Below, one piece after another: positions 10,873 through 28,637 of a DNA stretch of 64,000 nucleotides. Position 1 is the stretch's first letter, and every line of letters begins with the position of its first letter. The notes under the pieces are model-generated. The model did no database searches. It was not told where the DNA came from and was given only the letters and a program-made list of their open reading frames with translations. Where the stretch lies: contig JAUPFP010000006.1 of NCBI GenBank assembly GCA_036925085.1, positions 9,477,461-9,541,460 on the forward strand, given 5' to 3'. A program made the translations under genes and the position numbers. This DNA comes from Brachycybe producta (lineage: Eukaryota; Arthropoda; Diplopoda; Playtdesmida; Andrognathidae).

Positions 10873-12209
10873 CCTTACGCGACTCTTCACCTCTTTTGAC
10901 ATGGAGCTGTTATTTCACTACGCGTGACGTCATCAACGCCACTTTAATCTATAGGGCGTGACCAGACGTTGGGGATTTCCACAGAGGGAGTTCCCCAGAA
11001 AGGAGGAATAATTAGTTTACTTGGAATTTTAATAATATTTTTTGGGAATTCCATTTTTAATATTAACCTGTTTTTGTCTACATTTGATTGGATGTTGTTG
11101 TTATTATATAACTTATTATTATTTATTATATTTATCTTTTTGAGATGAATTAAAAAAATAAAATCATATTTTTTATTATAAATTGAAAATGTGTTGTTGG
11201 CCTCAATTAATTATTATTTTAAATCTTGATTAAGATGGTTTATAATTAGCACATTTATTCCAATCTCATTGCATTCACGCAACATTAAAAGATTTTAACA
11301 AAAACACTAATTAAGAACTTAAATTCAAGATGAGTCTCTTGTTTAAGATGTAAACAGAGAAAAATTTTTGATCACATTTTAAGTTTCATATGAAATTCAG
11401 GAATTAGAAACATCTATACGTTAAAGTTAACGTTTGTTTAAAACTAGACGAGTAAAAACTGTATCCTCAGTCCGACATCGTTAAAAAAGTCTTTATTTCA
11501 GTATTAAAAAGACAACTATCATTTAGTAGGAGCAACAATAATTGTGCTCTTTAATGAAATTTACTGGTAATTTCAAAGTCAACTTGTCAAAGTCAACTTG
11601 TCAAAGTCAACTTTCCCTTTAAGCTGTTTTATGCACAGCTCATTTTCAAACACTTTATTATGAGTTTCAGAAGGAAACACCGAGAAGAAACTGAAATTGT
11701 TAGAAAACTAGAAAGCTAGCTTTCAAGCTGTTATCTTTCAAAATAAAAGCTGTTAAAAGCTGTTTAAAACCGACAAAAAAACTTATTTTGAACAGTAATA
11801 TGAAAAAAACCTGTAAGTGATTCAACTACCCTTCTTCTAGTGATATTTTATAATTTGCCTATAAAACGTTTATTTTAAAAGATATCAACATGAAAATACC
11901 TTCAAGTATGTTCTCAGTCATAAATGCTAAAATTCTCACCATGTCGTCCTTCTTCTACTTCCAGTCCACAACGGTCATCTAGAAGAAGAAGAAAAAAGAG
12001 TGGTTACAATGTTGGATGCAAACACGCATATGTCGTATCTCTACAGGGACTCTAGTTTTGACTCATTATTCGTTAATTGAAATATAAATGTATTGTGACT
12101 TTCAAACTGAAAAATAAAGAAAAAAATTTGAATGTTATGACGAGGCTGGCCCTTTCGCACCACAATTTTGACGTGGTGGTGGTGGCTCTGAATCAGCCCC
12201 TGATTTAAC
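10873..12209. other. Gene-free stretch with a segment duplicated from or into KARS1 intron 9
   Basis: 10873-11280 looks like the 3' region of the preceding gene (AT-rich, AATAAA-type signals near 11158). 11288-11860 is a near copy of 20516-21090. 11940-11978 (minus) resembles an orphan 39-nt exon. 12125-12209 shows nothing recognisable except the left copy of the LINE target duplication. Confidence 0.5.
11288..11860. repeat. Direct repeat of the segment at 20516-21090, includes a family R unit
   Basis: Both copies run in the same orientation and share long stretches such as GATTTTAACAAAAACACTAA, GACAACTATCATTTAGTAGG and CAGAAGGAAACACCGAGAAG. The right third is a diverged family R copy (TTGTTAGAAAACTAGAAAG). 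Confidence 0.85.
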
Positions 12210-12311
12210 CGGGTGCGACATCCCGAAAGTTCAAGCTCTTTCAGTCTCTCAAATCCGGCTGTCTTAAAGGCCCACTAAAAGACCTCTCAGTTTCAGTCGG
12301 GGCAATACATG

Positions 12312-12629
12312 CAGGGGCGGATTTACCAATAGGCAGAGTAGGCAGCTGCCTAGGGCGGCAAATTTTTTGGGGCGGCAAATTGTAAAAAAATTTTTTTGGA
12401 AATTTGTTTTGGATACAAAAAAAAGTATTGTAAAACAATAAACTGCCTAATATAACTTGGTTGGCAAGAGTAATTGATGTAACAAGAGCCAGAATGACCA
12501 CTTCTGACAAAACAGTTGACATTACCATTGTTAAAAGCATACAAAAGTAACTAAGTCATCTTTAAGAAAGTATAGGCCATGTGTTTTCAGTTGCTGCCTA
12601 GGGGCGGCAAAATGGTAAATCCGCCACTA
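12312..12629. mobile_element. Non-autonomous hAT-like element nested in the LINE
   Basis: Terminal inverted repeats CAGGGGCGGATTTACC and GGTAAATCCGCCACTA flank 318 bp. The flanking octamers are aatacatg and catacatg (7 of 8 equal), the duplication size of hAT elements. No transposase domain remains. Confidence 0.8.
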
Positions 12630-12689
12630 CATACATGGCCCTCCTCACGCTCACGAGTTAGATCGCGATTGGTCTCAACTTGGGAATCT

Positions 12690-13195
12690 TATGTATAGAT
12701 GCATAACAATCTTGACGATACTAGTCCTCTTTAGCCCAATCTGAAGGTCCCAATCAGAGAAACTCAGAAGGTTTCTGAGGGCCTCTGTTGGTGGCTGAGT
12801 GGTGGGCTAAAGCCTCTTTTGTGTATTTTCACTGTTTGGAGATAAACTTACACACACAACACTTTGAGGTAGAAAAGTTCTCTTTACTTTCTTATAACAT
12901 TTCTATTAGTTTTACGTTGTTGTGCATATACACTGTACTATTGGTGATACAGAACTTGATTATAACATTTGAGTATAACATTGTGACAACCTGGTCTGCT
13001 CAAATCAAATTTTCTGATTGAGCAGACAAACTCGCTATGGTGGTCTGCCTTACCGCATGCAGTAGGCTGTTGGGACAGACGCCATTTCGGTGCCAGCAGA
13101 CCTCTCACCATTGAAGTCAATGGGTGAGAGATCAGAACTGACCACGGTCCCCACCAGGTGCAGTTGCCTGGTGGTCTTATATGGCCTAGTCAGCC
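12690..13195 (+). other. Hairpin-rich 5' part of the LINE
   Basis: Several perfect or near-perfect stems occur close together: CTCAGAA/TTCTGAG near 12760, GTCTGCTCAAATCA with its near-complement near 12990-13023, CTCTCACCATTG/CAATGGGTGAGAG near 13105-13132, and CCACCAGG/CCTGGTGG near 13152-13175. This could be a structured 5' untranslated region. Confidence 0.4.
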
Positions 13196-13209
13196 ATTAA
13201 GTCTGAGCA

Positions 13210-16200
13210 ATGTGTTGTAGGCAGCAGACTAGGATAGATCAATGGTGGAGACCAGGCTGGCCTCCAATTGCATCTTTCTTTTCTTTTGTTTGCCTTGTGG
13301 CCTGTAGGCCTTTGTCTGTATTTATGGGGTCTTGGCTGGTGGAAGCTACCAGCCAAGGGGGGCATGTGCGGGTTCCCTTGACGACTTCCATCCAAGCTGT
13401 GGCTGGTTGGCTTTCTCATCCCCGGCCTGTCACATTGTGTACCGTGCATGTGCCCCCAGTGTGTGATGTATCGGCCTTGGATCTCTCGAATTTGGTGGCT
13501 CAACTTCCTGCCCCGTTTCTTCTTGTCGGCGATTTTAATGGCCACAGCCCTTTATGGAGGCCTTGGTTGCCAACCCCCGTAGCAGGCTTGTGGAGGCATG
13601 GGTGACTAGTACTGATTTGGTGGTTCTCAATGATGGCACAGCTACTTATTTTCATGCGCATACAGGGGAGCGTTTTGCACTTGATTTGGCTTTGTTCTCC
13701 AGTTCTTGCTTCACAGCTGGACTGGGTTGTAGATCTTGATCTTTGCGGGAGTGATCATTACCCGATCGTGCTTTCGTTTCTGGGTGCAGCTTCAATGTGC
13801 ATTGCATACCCGCCTCAGTTCTGTTGGCGGCGGGCTAATTGGGACTTGTTTGAGTGATCTGTTGTTTTCCTGTGGGTGAGGAGGTGCCAGACATCGATGC
13901 TTTGGTTGCTCAGTTTACGTCTGCGGTGCTTCATGCTGCTCAAGTCTATATGCCCTTGTCTTCCGGTTTTTCTGGTCGGCCATCAGTGCCATGGTGGAAT
14001 GAGTGCAGGGTGGCTGTATGGGAGCATAAACGGGCTTTGCATGTCCTGGGTGCTAAACCGTCACATGCACTGCTGTTAGCGTACCTTCATGCACATGCAT
14101 TGGCACGGCGGGTTATCAAGACTAGTAAGCGGCAGTCATGCTTGGCTTTTGTGTCTTCAATGACATCTTCCGTGTTGACCACACGTGTGGAATATGTTGC
14201 GGCGAGTTGCTGGGAATAGGGCTCGGGTGGTGCCGCCTGGCTTGGTGGTGGATAGCCAGTGTGTGGTGGGCCCCAAGCCGTGGCTGACGTGCTTGCCTCC
14301 TCCTTTGCGGCTGTTTCTGCTTCTTCTAGCTATCCTGAGTCTTTTCGGAGGTCGCATGCAGCTTTGGAAGTGAAGCTTGATTTTTCCTCTCAGGGTGGTG
14401 AGAGCTATAATGTGCCATTTTCGAGGCAGGAGCTTCATGATGCTGTTGTGTCTACACCTGATTCTGCTCCTGGGGCAGATGGTGTTCACTATAGGATGTT
14501 GAAGCATCTTCCTGAGGTGGGGTGGAGGCTTTGTTGGCATTGTTGAATCGAGTTTTCACTGGTTCACGGTTCCCATGGGATTGGTGTGAGGCGATGGTGG
14601 TCCCGATTGTGAAGCCCGGGAAAGACCCCACAGATACTAGTAGCTATCGGCCTATTAGTCTGACTAGCTGTGTGAGTAAGGTTTTCGAAAAGAAGGTATG
14701 CAAGTGCTTGGGTTGGGCATTGGAGCAGGCTGGGCATTTGACTTCACTAGTGTGGGTTTCGGGGGAACCGTTCCACTGTAGATCAGGTGGTTCGGCTTGG
14801 TACTGCTATTAGTGAGGCCCTTCACATTGGGCACCATATGGTTGCAGTGTTTTTTGATTTGGAAAAGGCATAAGACACCAGGTGGCGGCATGGTATCTTG
14901 TGGGCCTTGTATGCTTGGGGTTTTGGGGGGTATCTTCCCTTGTTTATTCGGGGGTTCCTTCATCACCGGACTTATCGGGTGCATGTTGGGACTGTTTGTT
15001 CTGGGGTGTATGTGTAGGAGAATGGTGTTCCCCAATGGAGTGTCCTTAGCTGCTTGCTGTTTGCCATTGCAATTAATGGTATTGTGTCTGCAGTGCCTTC
15101 GGTGTCTGCCTCTTTGTGGATGACTTAGCCATCTTTTATAGTGCAAAGCAGTTGTCTTCGGTTACCTGGCGGCTGCAGTGGGCGATTAATGTTTTGGTTA
15201 CATGGGCTACGGCTCATGGCTTTCACTTTTCCATGACTAAGTCGGTGTGTGTCCATTTTTGCCGTGGACAGATGAAGGCTACAGTGCCGTCTCTCTATTT
15301 GGGGAATCAGCAGTTGCCTGTCCGGGCTTCTGCATGTTTTTGGGCTTGGTGTTTGACACAAAATTTTCCTGGGTCCCCCACTTCCAGTTTATTCAGGGGC
15401 ATGTGTAGCAGCAATGAATGTGTTGCGGGCTGAGGCTAGTTTGTCTTGGGGGCTGATCGCATGGTGCTCCATCTCTATCGGGCATTGGTGAGGTCAAAGA
15501 TTGACTATGGGTGTCCAGTGTAGTCTTGCACGTCCTTTGGTGTTGCGGATGCTGGATCCTGTGCATCATGCTGGGGTACTCGTGGCCACTGGTGCCTTTC
15601 TAATGAGTTCTGTTGTTAGTTTGTGCATTGAGGCAGGGGAGTTCCCTTTGTCTTATTGTCGGGATGTGCTTGGGCTGTTGTATGGCAGTAAGTTGTGTTG
15701 GTTGCCCGATAACCCAGCATTCAATACCCTATGATTCTCATAGGGATGTGCGTGGGAGGTACCTTTTGGTGCCTCATCCATTTGGGAGGTGGATGAAGGA
15801 TTGTTTGGAGCATATGGGACTTGTCTTACCATCAGTGGAGTGTCTTCAGGCTCCGTCTTTTCCGCCCTGGCAGTTACCGGTGGTGGAGGTGGGCCTTGAT
15901 CTTTGTGCTTTTGATAAGCGGATGACACCTGGTCCTCTCCTCCACCAGTATTGCCGGTTGATGGAGCAGTTTAAGAGTTTTTGATGTCTTTTTACGAATG
16001 GTTCAAAGAGTGTGGAGGGTGTGGGGTGTTCTGTGGTTGTGGAGGGGAAGGCGCCTCGGTTTATGCTTCCCCCGGAGTCTAGTGTCTACACTGCAGAGTT
16101 GGTAGCATTGTATGAGGCTCTGCGGTTTGTTCTTAACAAAACACAGTGTAGTGTTATTGTCACTGATTCGTGTAGTGCCCTTAGCCATATTGGTACCCTT

Positions 16201-16800
16201 TTTCCGAAGCACCCTGTTGTGCAGAAGATACAGTGGTTGATGTGGTTGTTGCATCGGGGTGGAACTGTGATTGCGTTCTGCTGGGTTCCTAGTCATGTTG
16301 GGATACACTGGAATGAGGCTGCAGACAAAGAAGCACGGTTGGCTGCATCTACTGGTGTGGTTTCGTCATTGCGGATTCCTCATGGGGACCTTCTTGGGGT
16401 GTTGGGGAGGGCTTCCATGGCACAGTTTCAGACTGTGTGGGACTTGATTGCAAACAAGCTGTGGCAGATTAAGGTATCCGTGGAGGGGTGGGAATGTAGT
16501 CATCGGGTTTCTCGCAGGGAGTAGGTGGTCCTGACTGTTACGGATTGGGCAGTCATTTGACGCATGGTTACTTGCTCCGCCGTGAGGGTGTGCCTCAGTG
16601 CAGGGCTTGTGATGTTCCTCTTATGGTGGAGCATCTCCTGTGTGTCACGCTATGGTTGTTATGCGTGCTGGCTTTTTCCCGGGGGGTGGGTTGCCCCAGG
16701 TGTTGGGTGGTGGCTCCCCGCAAGTGGAGGGGGTTATGTGCTTTCTGCGTGCGCGGGGGCTTTTTGCACTGATTTGATTGGTCCTTGGTGGATGTTCGGT
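13210..16800 (+). pseudogene. LINE polyprotein remnant: endonuclease, reverse transcriptase, RNase H
   Basis: The endonuclease shows LLVGDFNGHSPLW (about 13520-13560) and, in another frame, CGSDHYPIVLSF (about 13745-13780). The reverse transcriptase starts DSAPGADGVHYRMLKHLPE (14460), continues VVPIVKPGKDPTDTSSYRPI (14600) and reaches the catalytic box FVDDLAIFY at about 15113-15139. RNase H lies at about 15985-16360, with YTAELVALYEAL, IVTDSCSAL and WVPSHVGIHWNEAADKEA. At least eight frame changes separate these blocks, so the copy is dead. Host-gene decay was considered and rejected because the domain order is that of a LINE. Confidence 0.88.
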
Positions 16801-17050
16801 GGGGTTGGACTGGGTTGTGGGGTGGGTCATGATGTTTTGGTATGGTGGCCTTTGTTTGGGGTTGCCTGTGGGTGCTGGGTGTATTTTCTTCTGTGTTCTC
16901 CCCTATTGTTGACTATGTTTGGTTCCTTCTTGGTTTTTCTTGCTTTAGTGCTTTGCTTGACTGTTAGTTCCACATAACCTCGTAGTTGAAGGGACGTTAA
17001 ACTTCTATCAACCAACCAACCCTGATTTAACATATTTTACACGTTTAATT

Positions 17051-18905
17051 GTGGCTTCTATTGATAGTAATTTAACCGAGAATGATATTATACAGCGACA
17101 TAAGCGAGAACTGAAGGAATTACAAGGTAAAATTTGAAAATGTTTTGAGATAGTGCTGAACATGTGTATTAATAAGTCAATAGCCAACGATCTTATTGTT
17201 TCATAATGGTAACTTTCTAGCTTGTACTTAGTGGTATTTGAAAATTGTAAATATAGTCGAGTTTGTTGCTATAAAAAAATAACTAAGATGAAACACAGTG
17301 TACCTAAAGGAGAAAGAAAAACTAAACGTGAAGTAGAAGAAATTGCAAAATTACAAGCGGAATTGGACAGAAGACATGAAGATGAACTGTCAGAGATTAA
17401 AAAGAACAGCATCCCATTAGTTAGAATAAAAGAATAAATGACGAACTATGTCACCACATATTTAACTTTCCTTTTCTTTCAGGAAGATGAACTGAATTTG
17501 AAGTTGACGATGAAAGACGATAAACAGCCGAAAATTTCAAAAGCACAGAGAAGAGTATTTTCCTTATATAATCTCGTTATCGGTATCATAAGAGATTTTT
17601 GTTATTTTAATTTAAAAGGATAAGGACGAGCAAAAAAGAGAACGGGATCGATTAATTGCCGAACAAGAGGAGAACCTACAGGGTGTACGACATCTAGAAG
17701 CAGAGAAACTAAAGACCATTTTGGCTACCAAAGGGTTAGACAGGTTAGACTAATATCGAGCATGTATACATTATATAGAAAGTTAACCTCAAGTATAAGT
17801 GAAAAGTCGTATTTTACGTTTCAGATTCCTTCAGATAGAGACTGGTAACAAAACCAAGATTTTCTATTTACTGTTCAGTTCTGTTCCATTCTTTCTTTTC
17901 TGTTTCAGTTTGTACGGAGCTGTTGTTCATCAGTTGCTTCAGCATTCGATGGAGGTAAAAATAAAGCTAACGCAGTTGTGGTTTGATCGCAAGCCCTTTA
18001 CGCAATTTACTAATTTCTGAACAGCTCAAAAAAATATATTTATTTAAAATGTCTTAGAAACTTCAAATAGTTAACGAATGATAAAAAAATGTTTTCATAA
18101 CAGTATTTTTTAATTTTGAAAGATTTGTGAGTTTGAATGCATAAGAATTACTTTTCAATTTCAACTTAATCAAAAATCGACCCTTTTTTGACTGCCATAA
18201 AAACACTGCCAGTTTCTAACACTTTCAATCTACTGTATATATGAAGTTAGCTGAACTCCAATGCTAGAGAAAAATTTCATAAGCAAGTTTTATTTGTATA
18301 ACCTCTCTTCAAGGTTTTCTTTATATTCCATTTACTTCCCTTTATCATTCTCTTTCTAAAGAGAATCTTGAAACTATTTTACCATCTTGTACAACACTAC
18401 AATGTAAGTTACATTATGTAACTAAGGAATGTTAAGTAGAGGTAGCACTATCTATTGGTGACACTCAGCTATAACGTGGAATGCTCCATAGGAAGAACTC
18501 TTAGAGCAGTTTCACTCGGACAACTTTGTGGCGCCACATAGTGTTGTTTTTAGCAGGCCATTGATTACATAAGGGGATGTTAATACGAGAGGCTAGTGTT
18601 TTTTATATGCACCTGTTATGAGTGGTTACGTTTGGTCAAGGTCATACTAGTGACCCGCACGGACAGTAGGCCATTGTTTTCAATGGTGGTCCGAGTTTAA
18701 CAAGGTGCAACAACCACATAGTGTTACCAAAAAGTGGCCCGTGTCAAACCAATGTTAGATAAGAAAGTTCCATACCATAAGATCGCGGCCAAAAGTAATA
18801 GTTAACTACATGTGTTGTGCAAATTTAAGTTGACTGTGGCCGACCTAAGACACAAAACTGCCGATTTTATTCGTCAAAACAAAGACGAGTTCTTGCCACG
18901 ATAAA
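17051..18905 (+). pseudogene. OTUD6B: OTUD6B-like deubiquitinase, broken and C-terminally truncated
   Basis: OTUD6B is an OTU-family cysteine deubiquitinase. Recognisable exons: 17051-17131 (ASIDSNLTENDIIQRHKREL), about 17268-17437 (MKHSVPKGERKTKREVEEIA), 17483-17554 (KISKAQRR), 17621-17739 (LIAEQEENLQGVRHLEAEKL), 17825-17844 joined to 17909-17953 (IPSDRDCLYGAVVHQLL, catalytic Cys formed across the splice) and about 18830-18905 (LTVADLRHKTADFIRQNKDE then FLP). Damage: the expected ATG reads GTG; the exon before IPSD ends in a phase that cannot keep frame; the usual Gly of the SDG-C loop is Arg; a stop follows FLPR; and the second half of the OTU domain with the catalytic His was not found before 19124. 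The LINE ends about 20-30 bp upstream. It could still be an unusual living gene if my exon calls are wrong. Confidence 0.65.
17954..18829. other. Intron-like stretch inside the OTUD6B remnant
   Basis: No coding match was found. 18470-18740 contains segments such as AGTGGCCCGTGTCAA and GACCCGCACGGACAGTAGG, which resemble the MITE type at 24467-24953. Confidence 0.35.
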
Positions 18906-19124
18906 GATGACGAGTCTGGTTTACCTTACCTTAAAAGTCAAACTATTTGTATAATTTAAGTCTAATGTAAAATCTTTGAATAAACATCATTTTTGATTCT
19001 GATTATCAAAACAAAAAGTCCTGCATTTTTAATTTAAGTGAACCCTGAATGGGCCAACTGCTAAGCAATTTCTCAAAACAATAAATTAGCGAGAATTACA
19101 AATTAAATTAATGTTATTCTCCTG

Positions 19125-25939
<6,815 letters not shown>

Positions 25940-26556
25940 ACATAAAGAACTACCGGAAGTAATAGATAAAATTATTTCACTGCCGGTAATTCAACTCCGA
26001 GCGCTCCGATTACTATTAAAAACATTGTTTTAATATAAACTAAAGTTATCTGAACGCTCCTTTCAAAGAACAGTGTTGTCAACATGACAAAATTAATATT
26101 AAGCTGAAATAGATTTCAATATTATTTTAAATTAAACGTCATCTTCGTTTATTGACATGTAAATTTAAGATATGTCACGTGAAATTTAAATACTTTTGTC
26201 GTAAATTCATAGTATTTGTCAACTTTATTGACTAATTCAAGAAACAGTGCATCTTTGTGATCGCGCTTCTTACTAAGGATTAAAATAATTAAAGCACTAA
26301 ATTTACAAAAAGTTCTCACAGAAGCGTATTAAAACCATAAACATTCTAGTACAGTTTATGCAATTTAAATAATTATAACCAATAAAAATAATTTAAATAA
26401 TATTTACCGTAATTTACGCTATGTCAATAGGAAAAAATATTGCATAAAAATTGGCAACACTGTAAAAAAATTGTTTCTATATTGTATTATCCGATATCGC
26501 CTAAAACAATTAAGATCATAGGTCAACAGGTGTATTAATATTATTATATATACTAA

Positions 26557-26860
26557 TTCACAGGCAATTGTGCGCATGCCCGTCGTTTGTTCCTTTTTCA
26601 CTCCTTTCATTTCAATTTCAGTGACCCCTCCCACTTTTTCCCCCTCCACTTTCTCTCTCTCTCTCCCCCCCTCTACACTTCCAACCTTTTCCCCTCTCCA
26701 ATTTAATATCATGGGGTTCTTGGATGGGAAGGGTGTAACATATAGTTGACCTTGAGAAAAAAAGCTGTTCATTTCTTCATTCATTTAAATTTATATAAAT
26801 TCCGGACGTGCTTCAAGGTTTTTGTACAGCGTTACTCCACACACACACACAGACCTGGGA
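26557..26860 (-). mobile_element. Helitron-like element, copy 1, 3' end deleted
   Basis: On the minus strand it starts A/TCCCAGGTCTGTGTGTGTG at 26860 and continues with the same internal blocks as copy 2. The left side jumps from ATATATACTA straight to ATTCACAGGCAATTG, missing the terminal GGGTTACCCCACTAG segment. Confidence 0.7.
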
Positions 26861-26877
26861 TATTATTATTATATATA

Positions 26878-27270
26878 CTAGTGGGGTAACCCATCATAAA
26901 TGACGGGAGCAAAATTCACATGCAATTGTGCGCATGCGCGTCGTTTTTTTCTTTTTTTTACTCCTTTCATTTCAACTTCAGTCACCCCCCTCCCACATTT
27001 CTCTCTCTCTCCCCTTTCTACACTTTCCAAACTTTTCCCCTCACCTCCTCCCACTTTTCTCTCTCTCTCCCCCCTTTCTACACTTTCCAAACTTTTCCCC
27101 TCACCTCCTCCCACTTTTCTCTCTCTCTCTCCCCCTTCTACACTTTCCAAAGGAAGAGTTCAACATATAGTTGACCTTGAAAAAAAAAAAGGTTCATTTA
27201 TTCAAATTTATATAAATTCCGACGTGCTTCAATGGTTTTTGTTACTCCACACACACACACAGACCTGGGA
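26878..27270 (-). mobile_element. Non-autonomous Helitron, copy 2, complete
   Basis: On the minus strand it starts TCCCAGGTCTGTGTG, preceded by A, and ends GGGTTACCCCACTAG, followed by T. The small GGG-TTA-CCC hairpin just before CTAG and the A/T insertion site are the Helitron hallmarks. It carries a pyrimidine-rich tandem block (TTCTACACTTTCCAAACTTT repeated) and GCGCATGCGC near 26931. It encodes no Rep-helicase. Confidence 0.8.
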
Positions 27271-27289
27271 TATTATATATATAATAATA

Positions 27290-27825
27290 TTAAGCCAGGT
27301 CTGTGTATGTGTGTGTGTTTAACGCTTTACAAACCTTGAAGCACCTCGGAATTTATATAAATTTAAATGAATAAATGAACCGCTTTTTTTCTCAAGGTCA
27401 ACTATATGTTGCACTCTTCCCATCCAAGAACCCCTGATATTAAATTGGACAGGAGGAAAGGTTGGAAAGTGTAGAGTGGGGGAGAGATACGTGGAGGGAG
27501 AAAAAAGGGAGAGGGGTGACTGAAATTGAAATGAAAAGAGTAAAAAAAGGACCAAACGACGCGCATGCGCACACCAGAGAAAATGAAACGCTCATTTTCT
27601 CTTTCAAATATAAAAAAGGGGAGGGTATAATAGTAGCAAAATTAAACTACAGTTTATCACAGGCAATTGTGCCCAGCATTAGAATTTCTTTTACTCAGCC
27701 CTTTTATGAACGTCATCAATTTCTAATTGGTTTGTTACTTTATCTGACGTCATAAAAGGGCGGAGGAAAAGAAATTCTAATGCTGGGCACAATTGCCTGT
27801 GAATTTCGCTAACGTCATTTATAAT
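27290..27825 (+). mobile_element. Helitron-like element, copy 3, with an embedded MITE
   Basis: It lies opposite to copies 1 and 2, with 5' end near TTAAGCCAGGTCTGTG and a decayed 3' end near CGTCATTTATAATATAATAC. Inside, 27658-27800 is a short palindromic unit (ACAGGCAATTGTGCCCAGCA with its complement) of the ACAGGC type. Confidence 0.65.
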
Positions 27826-28274
27826 ATAATACATTTTTATATTGTAAATATCAACTTTCTTCAAAGTTCAAATTTGAGAAAAATGATAATAATTTTGTTT
27901 GCAAAAAAGTTCACTTGGCTTTCCACCAGGCATGTTTTAAATTAACAATACTATTAGTTCCATTTCAAATTGGTCAACATTTCGATATGAAAAAATATGC
28001 ATTTGAATTAGCCAATTAATGACATGTTTAAGTGATTATTATTGTAAATTATGTAAATATGTTTAAATTAAAATTATTTGTGGGATTTATAGCAAATTTT
28101 AAACAATGCTATTTTTTTTAAAAGAAGAAAAATATGAAAAGAAAATATTGTGGGGGGAAAAATAAAATTGTTTTAAAAAATCACTTAAATTGAACATAAA
28201 ATTTTTTTGAACAAATAAATAAATTAAAACAAATGTGAAAACCAACTTAATTTTTCGTATAGCACAAGGTTAAA

Positions 28275-28312
28275 CCTTAGACTATTACTCTACGTAGAGT
28301 AATAGTCTAAGG
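28275..28312. repeat. Perfect 38-bp palindrome, no spacer
   Basis: Two exact 19-bp arms, CCTTAGACTATTACTCTAC and its complement, meet at TAC/GTA. It is 325 bp upstream of the GDAP1 start. Confidence 0.95.
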
Positions 28313-28637
28313 TTAAACAACGAGCCACAACCAATACAATACACAACAAAATGACATTTGTAAGCATCACAGGTTGCGCCGCCTGGCTAGTAAATTGGGC
28401 AAATGGCGGCCATTTTACGGGTATCTAAATTTCGAAGCCGGCAGGCCTGTATCTATAGAAGGCTATGGTTCAGAATGTATTTTTTTACTGACCTTGATAT
28501 CTACTCTCTTGTCAGGCCCTTTTTACTATTCTCACTTTGGCCCTTTAAGTAAATATGGTAGGCGATCGTTTCGATAAGCTGGTGCGAGATTACATATAGG
28601 TATATTTTGTATTCTCTTCGGGTCAATGTAAGCAAAG

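Larger units (their letters stand above)
12210..17020 (+). mobile_element. Decayed I-clade-like non-LTR retrotransposon with RNase H
   Basis: The element is far richer in G+C, especially TG and GG, than its surroundings. It ends in a short CAAC repeat (ATCAACCAACCAACC). A 12-bp target duplication, CCCTGATTTAAC, flanks it near 12198-12209 and 17020-17031, which sets both ends. Coding remains in order: apurinic-type endonuclease, reverse transcriptase, RNase H and a C-terminal Cys/His segment (CRACDVPLMVEHLL). Upstream of about 13200 no ORF1 was found; that part is hairpin-rich and carries a hAT insertion at 12312-12629. Presence of RNase H after the reverse transcriptase points to the I group (I, Nimb, Outcast and relatives). 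Confidence 0.85.
25940..28637. other. Divergent gap between KARS1 and GDAP1, filled with Helitrons
   Basis: The 2.7-kb gap holds the promoters of both genes at its ends and Helitron-like elements at 26557-27825 in the middle. A perfect 38-bp palindrome lies at 28275-28312. 27830-28270 is plain AT-rich sequence with nothing recognisable. Confidence 0.5.

Noticed and set aside
12125-12300. Pro-rich minus-strand frame (SEPPPPRQNCGAKGPASS)
   Set aside because: It crosses the LINE boundary marked by the target duplication and has no splice partner, so it is probably chance or transposon-derived.
13210-16977. Host gene cluster with high G+C, or horizontal transfer from bacteria
   Set aside because: The endonuclease, reverse transcriptase and RNase H order, the CAAC tail and the 12-bp duplication identify a LINE.
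26900-27322. Long open frames on both strands of pyrimidine-rich sequence
   Set aside because: They are low-complexity tandem repeats inside a Helitron, overlap in all frames and show no protein-like composition.
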